NCBI RefSeq assembly: GCF_902459735.1
Contig: NZ_CABPRV010000014.1
Coordinates: 62,001 to 126,000 of the forward strand
Source: Pandoraea capi
Lineage (GTDB): Bacteria; Pseudomonadota; Gammaproteobacteria; Burkholderiales; Burkholderiaceae
Length of the DNA stretch: 64,000 nucleotides
Direction: 5' to 3'
This document shows positions 15,670 to 23,824 of this stretch, piece by piece. Position 1 is the stretch's first letter, and every line of letters starts with the position of its first letter. Position numbers and translations under genes: made by a program. The notes below the pieces were generated by a model. That model made no database searches. It worked only from the letters and a program-made list of their open reading frames with translations, and was not told where the DNA came from.

Positions 15670-16485
15670 TCAGGTGCCCACGCGCAGCGGGCTGCGGACC
15701 TTGCGCAGTGCGGCGAGCACGCTTTGTGCCGTGATGCGGCCGGTCTTGGGGTTCTCGGTCGGAATGTTCTGAATGCTCATCGAGAACGACGCCGCGTCTG
15801 AGTCGACCTCGATGGTGTGCGTGTTGCGGGTGAGCGCGGGGTCGGCCCAGATCTCGAGATGCGTGTCGTCGGGGCCGACGCCAGCCAATGCCAGCGCCAC
15901 GACGACGTTCAGATTGGCTGGAAATCCCTTGGCGGCTTCACGTGCATTGCCCGAGAAGATGCGGATGGGCTCGGTAACGTCTTCGATCCGGATGTTGTTG
16001 TCGACCAGAAATGGCGCGCCGACCAGACCGCGCACGGGCTTTCGGGTGATCATGCGCACCGAACGGATCTTGCCTTCTGCCGCGGCGGTGACCGCGTCGA
16101 GGCCGAGCAGCGCGCCCGTCGGCACGATGATCTGGCCGCCGTGCTCACGCGCGAGGGCGACCAGATCCATGCGATCGAGCAAGGCGCCGCAGCTCAGTAC
16201 GATGAGCGTCTTACCGGCGCGCAGCACCGGCTCGGCGATGTCTCCGACCAGATGCGCGGGGGCGCATTCGATCACGATATCGGCATGCTCGGCCAGTTCG
16301 CCGAGCGAGACCAGCGGCACCGGATGCTTCAGCGCGTCGATGGTCTCGGCTGCTTTGGCTGAATCGCGAACCGCGATGGCCGCCAGCTTCAGGCCGTATA
16401 TCCCTTCGTCGAGGCGTGCAGCCAAGGTTTTGCCGACAGCGCCGAGTCCGGCGATGCCCACGCGTAGCTCGTTAAGGTTAGGCAT
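15670..16485 (-). CDS. L-aspartate dehydrogenase-like protein (NadX/DUF108 family)
   Basis: The 271-residue protein starts with a Rossmann motif VGIAGLGAVGKTLA. The middle holds the DUF108 domain with a PTGALLGLDAV loop, the probable catalytic His in RNTHTIEVDSDAASF, and IPTENPKTGRITAQSVLAAL near the end. These are the marks of NAD(P)-dependent L-aspartate dehydrogenase, which turns aspartate into oxaloacetate and ammonia through iminoaspartate. The ATG at 16485 is preceded by GAGAGGAG. In this operon it may act on aspartate or a similar amino acid released from the imported compound. Confidence 0.9.
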   Translation of the reverse strand: MPNLNELRVGIAGLGAVGKTLAARLDEGIYGLKLAAIAVRDSAKAAETIDALKHPVPLVSLGELAEHADIVIECAPAHLVGDIAEPVLRAGKTLIVLSCGALLDRMDLVALAREHGGQIIVPTGALLGLDAVTAAAEGKIRSVRMITRKPVRGLVGAPFLVDNNIRIEDVTEPIRIFSGNAREAAKGFPANLNVVVALALAGVGPDDTHLEIWADPALTRNTHTIEVDSDAASFSMSIQNIPTENPKTGRITAQSVLAALRKVRSPLRVGT

Positions 16486-16533
16486 ATGTGCTCCTCTCAT
16501 GTTGGTATGGATGTCACGCAGGTCGCGACGACC

Positions 16534-17409
16534 TCAAGGCATGTCGAGACTGATGAAATGGTCGGCAATGGCGCCGGTCGTCGTCAGCCAGATACGGTCA
16601 CGATGCCGGACGATGTGTTCGAGGGCCCGCCGGAAGTGCCGAAGCCGGAACGGCTGCCCGATCAGGAACGCATGGATCGAGATGCCGAAGACGAGGGACT
16701 GTTGCTCGCTCTGCGAAAGCATCTCGTCGAAGTTGTCGATAATCATGTCGGCAAAGTCGGCGGCGCTGCCGTGATGCAGGGCAATCGCGGGAATATCGTT
16801 GACCTCGTGCGGGTAGGGCACGCTGAGGATGCGGCCTTCGCGCGTGTTGACCCAGACGGGCTGATCGTCGATTGGCCAGTCGAGCAGATAGCGATACCCG
16901 GCTTCTTGCAGAAGGTCAGGGGTCACGTTGCTGGGATTGACGCCGGGGCTCAGCCAGCCGGCCGGTGCACGGCCCTCGTGTTGCGCGATGGCTTCGGTGA
17001 CGTCGCGAATGAGCTGACGCTCTCCAGCCTCGTCGAAGTCGTTCTGATGCTCGGAGTTCGTGCGGCCGTGTCCGAGTATTTCGTCGCCGCGTGCGCGCAA
17101 CGCTGCAACGACCTCCGGGCAATGGTCGTAGCACTCGGCGTTGAGCAGCACGGACAGGGGAATGCCCAGCGCGTCACACATTTCGATGATGCGCCACACG
17201 CCGACCCGGTTGCCGTATTCGCGCCAGCCCCAGTTGTAGGTGTTCGGGTGCGGCAGGCCGGGCGAGTATGAGATGCCCAGTCCCGTGTTGTACGAAAAGT
17301 GCTCAAGGTTCAGACACAGGTGGACGGCCAGTCGGCGGCTCTGCGGCCAGTTGAAATCCGGGCGCGAGACGATGCCGGAGTAGCGAAAGCGGTCATGCGA
17401 AGGAAGCAT
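16534..17409 (-). CDS. Polysaccharide deacetylase/PuuE-like amidohydrolase
   Basis: The 291-residue protein fits the NodB-fold branch that includes the cofactor-independent allantoinase PuuE and related ureide or imide hydrolases. Visible features are the early strand LCLNLEHF in place of the usual TFDDG, the GHGRTNSEHQ segment, the WLSPGVNPS loop and a late GISIHAFLIGQPFRLRHF that resembles the PuuE end. The ATG at 17409 has AGAGG before it; a TTG 15 bases earlier is less likely. It lies just after the ABC binding-protein gene. It probably opens a cyclic amide, ureide or removes an N-acyl group. Confidence 0.82.
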   Translation of the reverse strand: MLPSHDRFRYSGIVSRPDFNWPQSRRLAVHLCLNLEHFSYNTGLGISYSPGLPHPNTYNWGWREYGNRVGVWRIIEMCDALGIPLSVLLNAECYDHCPEVVAALRARGDEILGHGRTNSEHQNDFDEAGERQLIRDVTEAIAQHEGRAPAGWLSPGVNPSNVTPDLLQEAGYRYLLDWPIDDQPVWVNTREGRILSVPYPHEVNDIPAIALHHGSAADFADMIIDNFDEMLSQSEQQSLVFGISIHAFLIGQPFRLRHFRRALEHIVRHRDRIWLTTTGAIADHFISLDMP

Positions 17410-17512
17410 CGGTAACCTCTGCAATTCGGTGAGATGAGAATGTCGTATGCGCCAGCGTGTGCGTTCGCGTCATGACGGGGCGTTGCATGTCATTGCGCAT
17501 CATTACGCATCA

Positions 17513-18469
17513 TTACGGGCGGTAGGACGCCGGTGCGCTGAGCAGCGACAAGTCGACCGTCGTGAGATTCTGCGCACTGATCAGGATCGAGGGGGCTTGC
17601 ACGTCGCGTTGCACCGGCTTGTGGGCGGCAGCCGCTACGGCTTGCCGCAAGGCTTCGCGCCCTTGCGTCACGATCTGCTGTGCGGACGTGCAGACCAGAT
17701 CGCCGCTCTTGATCATCTGCTGCGCCGTCTGGCTGAGGTTCGACGCACTGATCTTGACCTGGCCACGGCGCTGCGCCCCCTTCACCGCGATGAGGGCGCC
17801 GGCGGCCGAATCGTCGACTGCGTTGTAGATCCCGCCCAGATCGGGGAAGCGTTGCAGCCAGTTGTCGACCAGATTGATGGCGTCGTTGCGGGTCACGGCA
17901 TTACGCGACTCCGCGACGACCTTGATGCCGGGGTAACGCGCCTTCAACGTGTCGAGAAACCCCTGACGACGCTGGTCCGCCCACGACTGCCCTTGTTGTT
18001 GCGAGATCATCGCCACTTCGCCCTTGCCGGCCATGGCGTCGCCCAGACACTGGGCTTGCAGGCGGCCCATCTCGTAGTGGTTCGCGCCGACGGTGGAGGC
18101 CAGTTTCGTGCTGGCCGGCAGGCTCGACAATCCGACCACGGGAATACCTGCCCCGATGGCGTGCTCGACCGCGCCTCGCACCGCTTCGCCGTTGGTTGCG
18201 CCGACCACCATCGCGTCAACCTTGCTCTCGGAGAGATCCTGAATTTGCGAAATCTGCGTGCTGACGTTGGCGTCACCGCCCGCGTTGAGCTTGACGAGTT
18301 TCACACCGAGTTTCCTGGCTTCATCCTCGACGCCGTAAGTCATCGAGACCCAGAACGAGGACGACAGGTCGGGCGTGGCGTAGCCAATCGTCACGGCCTT
18401 CTGCGCATGCGCGGTGCCCAACAGAGCCAGCATGAGGCTGGCGGCGAACATGGAGTGCTTGAGTTTCAT
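17513..18469 (-). CDS. Sugar-type ABC transporter substrate-binding protein (RbsB-like)
   Basis: The 318-residue protein has a signal peptide likely cut after AHA and a peripla_BP_4 (RbsB-like) two-lobe domain. Typical pieces are DANVSTQISQIQDLSESKVDAMVV in the first lobe, and GIYNAVDDSAAGALIAVK in the hinge and second-lobe region. It captures the ligand in the periplasm for the two permeases and ATPase encoded upstream in the same operon. The ligand need not be a sugar, since the neighbours are amide- and amino-acid-type enzymes. AGGGGACC precedes the ATG. Confidence 0.93.
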   Translation of the reverse strand: MKLKHSMFAASLMLALLGTAHAQKAVTIGYATPDLSSSFWVSMTYGVEDEARKLGVKLVKLNAGGDANVSTQISQIQDLSESKVDAMVVGATNGEAVRGAVEHAIGAGIPVVGLSSLPASTKLASTVGANHYEMGRLQAQCLGDAMAGKGEVAMISQQQGQSWADQRRQGFLDTLKARYPGIKVVAESRNAVTRNDAINLVDNWLQRFPDLGGIYNAVDDSAAGALIAVKGAQRRGQVKISASNLSQTAQQMIKSGDLVCTSAQQIVTQGREALRQAVAAAAHKPVQRDVQAPSILISAQNLTTVDLSLLSAPASYRP

Positions 18470-18526
18470 GAGAGGTCCCCTTGGCAGGATCGTGCGTAGA
18501 TTGCGGTTGAATGTTTGAGACGGGCG

Positions 18527-19552
18527 TCACGACGCCGAATGACGTTGCAGGCGGCGAAGTTGCTGCATCAGGAAATCCATCCCGCCGCATACGACGATGA
18601 TGAGTCCGAGCACCAGTTCCGACATGAAGGGCGATGCGCCTATCAGATTCAGCCCGTTGAGCAAGGCTTGAATGAACAGCACACCGACGGCAACCTGCCA
18701 GACGCGCGCCCGGCCGCCCATGAGGGAGATACCCCCGATGACGCACGCGGCGATCGACTGCATTTCCATGCCGTTGCCGTCCACCGCCACGGCGGAGCCG
18801 CTGCGTGCGAGCAGCAGCACCCCTGCCGCACCGGCGAACGCGCCGCACAAGGCGTAAGCCGCCATGCCTGCCCGGCGCACCGGCACACCGACCAGTCCGG
18901 CGGCGCTCATATTGCTGCCGATCATGCAGAACCAGCGACCCAGCGGCGTGCGCATGGCGAGCCACCAGGCGAGCAGCAGTAACGGCAAGGCGAGCACGGT
19001 AAGCGCGGGCACGCCGAGCCACGTCTGGTAAGCGAGTGAATGCAGGTGGCTCGACTGGGGCAGAAGCAGGGCGTCGGCACCGCCCGAGGCGGCGGTGGCA
19101 ACACCGCGCACGACGAGTGCGCTGCCCAGCGTGACAATCACGGGCTCGATGCGGCGGTACGCGACGAGATAGCCGTTGATCGCGCCGAACGCCAGACCGA
19201 TGGCAATGGCAACGCCGATGGCGGCGGTATCGCCAACCCGTAACGCCGTCTGCGCGGCAACGATGGAAGCGAGGATGGCGACGGGACCGACGGAGATGTC
19301 GAAGCCGCGTGTCACGATCACCAGCATCTGGCCCACCGATAGCACGAGCAAGAAGGTGCTTTGCGACAGCACGTTGCCCATGTTGACCCAACTGGCGAAG
19401 CCGGGCGCCATGACCGCGAACACGACCCACAGCACCATCAGTGCGCCTACGCCGGACAGTTCGCGCAAGCTCAGCGTGCCGGGCAGTCGCGGGGCTGGCA
19501 GATGCGTACGCCGGTTCATGGTGATGCCGCTCATTGTTTTCTGGTTATCCAT
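18527..19552 (-). CDS. ABC transporter permease (RbsC-like), second of a pair
   Basis: The 341-residue integral membrane protein has about 8-10 hydrophobic segments and the BPD_transp_2 motifs VGQMLVIVTRGFDISVGPVA and AAYALCGAFAGAAGVLL, as in RbsC. The chosen ATG (19552) has GGAGAACCT before it. An alternative ATG at 19567 overlaps the stop codon of the first permease gene as ATGA and is also plausible. It likely forms a heterodimer with the other permease. The binding-protein gene follows. Confidence 0.9.
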   Translation of the reverse strand: MDNQKTMSGITMNRRTHLPAPRLPGTLSLRELSGVGALMVLWVVFAVMAPGFASWVNMGNVLSQSTFLLVLSVGQMLVIVTRGFDISVGPVAILASIVAAQTALRVGDTAAIGVAIAIGLAFGAINGYLVAYRRIEPVIVTLGSALVVRGVATAASGGADALLLPQSSHLHSLAYQTWLGVPALTVLALPLLLLAWWLAMRTPLGRWFCMIGSNMSAAGLVGVPVRRAGMAAYALCGAFAGAAGVLLLARSGSAVAVDGNGMEMQSIAACVIGGISLMGGRARVWQVAVGVLFIQALLNGLNLIGASPFMSELVLGLIIVVCGGMDFLMQQLRRLQRHSAS

Positions 19553-19563
19553 AGGTTCTCCGC

Positions 19564-20514
19564 TCATCCCGCACGGGCCGCGCGCACGCGTCGCCCGTTC
19601 ATTCCTGTCTGACGCGCCAGCACCGCACCCACGATCACGATGCCCAGCAGCATGTTCTGTACGAGACTCGGCAAATTCAGCAGCACGAGCGCATTGACGA
19701 CAATCGTCAGGATCAGCACGCCGATGAGCGTGTGCAGTGCGCCGCCCTTGCCACCGGCGAGCGGCACGCCACCGACAGCGCAAGCGGCAATCGCTTCGAA
19801 CGGTAGCCCCGGATACAGATTCGGCTGACCCGAGCCGAGCCGTGAAGTGAGTACCGCACCCGCCGCCGCGACCAGCAGGGCATTAAACAGATAGGCGCCG
19901 ACGACGCGACGGCGTACCGGAATACCCGCGAGTTTCGCCGCGGTTTCGTTACTGCCCAGGGAGAACAACTCGCGGCCGAAGCGGGTAAAACTCAAGATGA
20001 CGCTGACCCCCGCGAAGCTTCCCAACGCAAGCCATACCGGTGCGGAAATGCCTAGCCATGTGGTTTGCACGAGCGTGGAGAAGTCGATGTCAGCCGGCGC
20101 GTCGAGCGGCATGCCACCCACCATTGCGCCGCAAAGTCCGTGCACGGCGATCATCGAGCCCAGCGTGACCAGAAAGGGCGGGGCCTGCATCACGCCGATC
20201 AACAGGCCGTTGACGAGGCCGAGCCCGAGGACGGCCAGCGTTGCAAGCGCGAAAGCGCCACCGGTGCCGTACTGCGCGCCCGTCATGACCGCTGTCACGC
20301 TGAACAGTGCGACGGCCGATCCGATCGAAAAATCGATGCCGCGCGCGATGATCACGATCGTTTGCCCCAAGGCAGCGAGCAGGAGAATCGACGCCACGCG
20401 CGAGAGGTTCGCGAGATTGCTGACGGTGCCGAAGCGAGGCACCGCGACCCAGCAAACCACCAGTAATGCCAGTCCGACCCAGAGTGCCGGCGGCACGCGT
20501 TCAAACCGCTGCAT
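19564..20514 (-). CDS. ABC transporter permease (RbsC-like), first of a pair
   Basis: The 316-residue protein carries the same family features: LGQTIVIIARGIDFSIGSAVA and a repeated set of transmembrane helices. The ATG at 20514 overlaps the end of the ATPase gene by 14 bases, which is usual in such operons and argues against the more distant in-frame start. Two different permeases beside one double ATPase resemble the LsrC/LsrD or RhaP/RhaQ arrangement. Confidence 0.92.
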   Translation of the reverse strand: MQRFERVPPALWVGLALLVVCWVAVPRFGTVSNLANLSRVASILLLAALGQTIVIIARGIDFSIGSAVALFSVTAVMTGAQYGTGGAFALATLAVLGLGLVNGLLIGVMQAPPFLVTLGSMIAVHGLCGAMVGGMPLDAPADIDFSTLVQTTWLGISAPVWLALGSFAGVSVILSFTRFGRELFSLGSNETAAKLAGIPVRRRVVGAYLFNALLVAAAGAVLTSRLGSGQPNLYPGLPFEAIAACAVGGVPLAGGKGGALHTLIGVLILTIVVNALVLLNLPSLVQNMLLGIVIVGAVLARQTGMNGRRVRAARAG

Positions 20515-22060
20515 GGTGCATCTCCTGTTCGGTAGTACGGGCCGAGGGCACGGGCGACGTGTCGGCAATGCGCGCGATGACGTCTTCCAATGGCGTGCCG
20601 CGTGGTAGCTCACCCGCCGGGCGGCCGGCGCGCATCACGACGATGCGATGTGCAAGCGTGACCACTTCATCGGTGTCCGTCGATGCGATCACAATGGCGA
20701 TGCCGCGCCGCGAGGCGTCGATCAGCGCGTCGTGGATCGCGGCGCGGGCGTGGACGTCAACACCGCGAGTCGGCTCGATCACCACGAGGACCGACAGGCC
20801 GGGAAGCACCAGATTGCGAATCAGCATGACCTTTTGCTGATTGCCGCCGCTTAATGCGTCGATGGGCAAACTGGCATCGGCGGGTTTGACACGCAACGCT
20901 TCGAACCACGACGCCGACGCCTGCCGCTCCATGCGCGCCGTCAGCACGCGTGCGCGAGCGATCGCGCCGAACGTCGAAGCCGCTGCGTTGGTGGCGCAGC
21001 TCAGGCCGGGCAGAATGCCTTCGGCGCTGCGGTCGGCGGGTACAAAACCCACGCCGTGCTGCATGAATCGCATGCGCGACGCACCGGCCAGCGCATGACC
21101 GTCGACCGAAATGTCGCCGTCGGACAGCGGGCGCGCACCGGCCAGCGCTTCTCCGACTTCGATGGCGCCGGCGCCCATGAGTCCCACGACACCCACCACT
21201 TCGCCTGCGCCGACGCTCAGTGTCAGATCGGAGAACCGCGATTGGCACGCCGCTTGCCGCACGATCAGACGGGGCGCACCGACCGACCCCGGATCGCGGG
21301 GTTCGCGCTCAGCCACAGGGCCGACCATGCCTTCGACGATCTGACGATGCGACAACGTGTGGATCGGCGCTGCATTGATCGCGGTTTCGCCATCTCGCAG
21401 AACAGTCACGACGTCGCAGATGCGGGTGATCTCACCGAGCTTGTGACTAATGAAGACGATGCCGAGTCCTTCGGCCTTAAGGGATGCCACTGCGGTGAAA
21501 AGGCGTTCGGTCTCATGCTCGTTGAGGGCTGCGGTCGGCTCGTCAAGAATGAGAACGCAGCATTGCGCGGCAACGCCTCGCGCGATTTCGAGCAACTGGC
21601 GCTCGGCCATCGACAAACTGGCGACCGGTTGACGGGCGTCGACATGAAGGCCGATCCGGTGCGCGACCCTTAGCAGGTCGTCGCGGTGCGCGCTGGCTGT
21701 ACGGCGGCCGAACGGCTGTGCCCGAGCAATATCGAATGCCCGCAGGTTTTCTTCGACAGTCAGTTCCGGGAACACGGTGGCGTGCTGGTACACCGGCACG
21801 ACACCGGCGGCGATGGCGTCGCGCACCGAGTGAAATTCACATCGCTGTCCCTGCAAAACGATCTCGCCTGCGTCGGGTTTGAGCGCGCCGACGAGCATCT
21901 TGACCAGCGTGCTCTTGCCCGCGCCGTTCTCGCCCATGAGCGCGTGCACTTCGCCCGATTGCACGCGCAAGTTCGCCTGACGCAGCGCCTGCGTCGCGCC
22001 GAACGATTTTGCGAGTCCACGGGCATCGAGCAGTGCCCGGGGGCGGTCGTTGATGGTCAT
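20501..22060 (-). CDS. ABC transporter ATP-binding protein (RbsA-like, two nucleotide-binding domains)
   Basis: The 519-residue protein has two ATPase domains in tandem. The first is complete: Walker A GENGAGKST (about 43-51), signature SMAERQ and Walker B CVLILDEPTAAL. The second has the usual degenerate Walker A (GLMGAGAIEVGE), a good LSGGNQQK signature, and a Walker B that reads LVVIEPTRGVDV, where the usual Asp before Glu is Ile. It energises the permease pair at the inner membrane. The ATG at 22060 has a very strong AGGAGGAGAG site. It is the first gene of the nine-gene operon and divergent from a LysR gene. Confidence 0.94.
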   Translation of the reverse strand: MTINDRPRALLDARGLAKSFGATQALRQANLRVQSGEVHALMGENGAGKSTLVKMLVGALKPDAGEIVLQGQRCEFHSVRDAIAAGVVPVYQHATVFPELTVEENLRAFDIARAQPFGRRTASAHRDDLLRVAHRIGLHVDARQPVASLSMAERQLLEIARGVAAQCCVLILDEPTAALNEHETERLFTAVASLKAEGLGIVFISHKLGEITRICDVVTVLRDGETAINAAPIHTLSHRQIVEGMVGPVAEREPRDPGSVGAPRLIVRQAACQSRFSDLTLSVGAGEVVGVVGLMGAGAIEVGEALAGARPLSDGDISVDGHALAGASRMRFMQHGVGFVPADRSAEGILPGLSCATNAAASTFGAIARARVLTARMERQASASWFEALRVKPADASLPIDALSGGNQQKVMLIRNLVLPGLSVLVVIEPTRGVDVHARAAIHDALIDASRRGIAIVIASTDTDEVVTLAHRIVVMRAGRPAGELPRGTPLEDVIARIADTSPVPSARTTEQEMHHAAV

Positions 22061-22151
22061 TCTCTCCTCCTGCTTGCGCGTGATTGCGCTTTGCACGGGA
22101 TCCATCGTTAGCCGCCAAATTTCCGTCTACAAACAATTTGATCGCCTCGAC

Positions 22152-22170
22152 GCATGAGCTAGACTCATGC
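22152..22170. promoter_or_regulatory. Perfect 19-bp LysR-type dyad between the ABC operon and its LysR gene
   Basis: GCATGAG-N5-CTCATGC has seven-base perfect arms and includes T-N11-A. It lies 27 bp before the LysR start at 22197 and 92 bp before the first operon gene. Position and form fit an operator used for both autoregulation and activation of the operon. Confidence 0.7.
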
Positions 22171-22196
22171 ATGACACGACCTGATACTTCGACATC

Positions 22197-23162
22197 GTGA
22201 GACGAGATCTGCCCAATCTGCTGTCGTTGCGTGCCTTCGAATGCGCCGCACGGCATCTGAGCTTCACGGTGGCCGCCGACGAGCTTTGCGTGACGCAAAG
22301 CGCCGTGAGCCGGCATATCAAGAATCTGGAAGCCCATTACGGCGTAAGACTGTTCAACCGGCTCACGCGTGAAATCGAACTGACGGAGGCCGGGCAACGA
22401 CTCTTTCGCACGGTGGAGAAGTCGTTCAACGCGATCGAGGTGGCTTCGCGTGAGCTGGCGCCGCGCGACGTCAAGCGCAGTCTGGTCGTCAGTATCCTGC
22501 CCACGTTGGCTTCGACCTGGCTGATGCCACGGCTCGCGAAGTTCACGCAACTGCATCAAAACGTCGAGGTTCGGCTGCATACGTCGATTGCCCCGGTGTC
22601 GTTCGAGCGCGACGGCATCGACATTGCAATTCGCGTGGGGAAACCGCCGGCGCAACGTCGTCGCAAAGGCGCGCCGCGTGTCGATCTGGTCATGACGGTG
22701 GAGTGGAAGGGCGTCAGCAACGACCGGCTCTTCGCCGACGTGTTGGTCCCCGTGTGCCGACCTGCGTTGCTGGGCAAACTGACGATGCTCGATCCGCCCG
22801 CACTACAGCGTCTGCCGCTCATCCACACCGATTCCCGTGCGCATGCCTGGGAAGACTGGTTCGGCACGCAGGGCGTGGCCTACCGGCCCGGGGCGCGCGA
22901 TCTGCATTTCGGCCACTTCTTCATGTCGGTGCGCGCGGCGCTCGACGGTCGTGGCGTGGCGCTCGTGCCCGACGTCGTGGTCGAAGATCAGCTAGCGTCC
23001 GGCGATCTGGTCGTCGCTTCGCCTGCACGGGTAGCCAGCGCAGGCGACTACTACGTGATCTATCGGCGCGAGCGGGCGGACGAACCCGCGATTGCAGCGT
23101 TTCGCGAGTGGATTGCGGCCGAGAGTGCGCCTGTACTGGCCGCGCAAGGGCTCGTGGGTTGA
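22197..23162 (+). CDS. LysR-type regulator, GcvA-like
   Basis: The 321-residue protein starts at a GTG and has LPNLLSLRAFECAARHLSF followed by AADELCVTQSAVSRHIKNLE, the pattern of the GcvA/AmpR branch. The effector domain includes VRVGKPP-like and SMSVRAALDGRGVALVPD-like segments, read here as FMSVRAALDGRGVALVPD. It is divergent from the nine-gene transport and catabolic operon, with a perfect dyad between, and is its likely regulator. No earlier ATG fits, so the GTG start is kept; its ribosome site is weak. Confidence 0.9.
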   Translation: MRRDLPNLLSLRAFECAARHLSFTVAADELCVTQSAVSRHIKNLEAHYGVRLFNRLTREIELTEAGQRLFRTVEKSFNAIEVASRELAPRDVKRSLVVSILPTLASTWLMPRLAKFTQLHQNVEVRLHTSIAPVSFERDGIDIAIRVGKPPAQRRRKGAPRVDLVMTVEWKGVSNDRLFADVLVPVCRPALLGKLTMLDPPALQRLPLIHTDSRAHAWEDWFGTQGVAYRPGARDLHFGHFFMSVRAALDGRGVALVPDVVVEDQLASGDLVVASPARVASAGDYYVIYRRERADEPAIAAFREWIAAESAPVLAAQGLVG

Positions 23163-23222
23163 TCTGTTGTGTTGTCCGTGCGGGCATGAGCGCGTAAGCT
23201 TTGACGTCAGTACGGTGACCTT

Positions 23223-23258
23223 TGATCGCAGTGATCGCGATGATCGCGATGATCGTTG
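23223..23258. repeat. Four tandem 9-bp repeats (TGATCGCRA type)
   Basis: The units read TGATCGCAG, TGATCGCGA, TGATCGCGA and TGATCGTTG. They lie in the leader between a LysR gene and a NUDIX gene, ending 34 bp before the NUDIX start. The middle two are identical. The block looks like a short-unit tandem repeat that can vary in copy number. Confidence 0.7.
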
Positions 23259-23292
23259 TGGTCGGCCCATTTTTTGTTCAGAGAGGCGGGTA

Positions 23293-23760
23293 ATGACGTC
23301 GGCAATCGACACGGCAGCATCGAAACCACAACACGTGGGCCCCGTTGCGGCAACGATCGGTGTGGTTTTCAAAGACGGGCGAGTGCTGCTGGTCAGGCGC
23401 CGTAACGAACCGGACGCCGGATATTGGGGCTTCCCCGGCGGCAAGATCGACCGGGGCGAGTCGATCATGGCAGCCGCGACGCGCGAGATATTCGAAGAGA
23501 CGTCGGTCACCGCCGACGCGGTGAAGACGTTCACGGCGGTCGATGTGCTTGATAAGGGCGAGGGCGGCGTTTTGCGCCATCACTTCGTGCTGATCGCCGT
23601 ACTCTGCCATTGGGTCGCAGGCGAACCCGTGGCCGGCGACGACGCACTCGAAGCGCGATGGTGGGATCTGGATGCGCTCGACGACGCGGGACTTGTCATG
23701 AGCTTCGGCGTGATGGACGTCGTGCACGAAGCGTACGCGTTGTTGCACGTTCGCCAATAG
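23293..23760 (+). CDS. NUDIX hydrolase, ADP-ribose pyrophosphatase-like
   Basis: The 155-residue protein is a single NUDIX domain. The box is intact: GGKIDRGES, then seven residues and REIFEETSV, supplying the Glu residues that bind Mg. Such proteins split nucleoside diphosphates linked to another group, for example ADP-ribose or NADH. Start at 23293 is chosen by homologous length and AGAGAGGCGGG just upstream; the frame stays open further upstream through a tandem repeat. It stands alone, convergent with the enolase-superfamily gene. Confidence 0.88.
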   Translation: MTSAIDTAASKPQHVGPVAATIGVVFKDGRVLLVRRRNEPDAGYWGFPGGKIDRGESIMAAATREIFEETSVTADAVKTFTAVDVLDKGEGGVLRHHFVLIAVLCHWVAGEPVAGDDALEARWWDLDALDDAGLVMSFGVMDVVHEAYALLHVRQ

Positions 23761-23824
23761 GCACCCGACGGCGATACAGGCATGTGCGGGCGTCGCTTCC
23801 CACTTCACGACATATCCCCGTCTG

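Noticed and set aside
17497-17516. Tandem GCATCATTAC repeat at the end of the binding-protein gene
   Set aside because: Only two units are present and they cover the stop codon; no structure or function is suggested.
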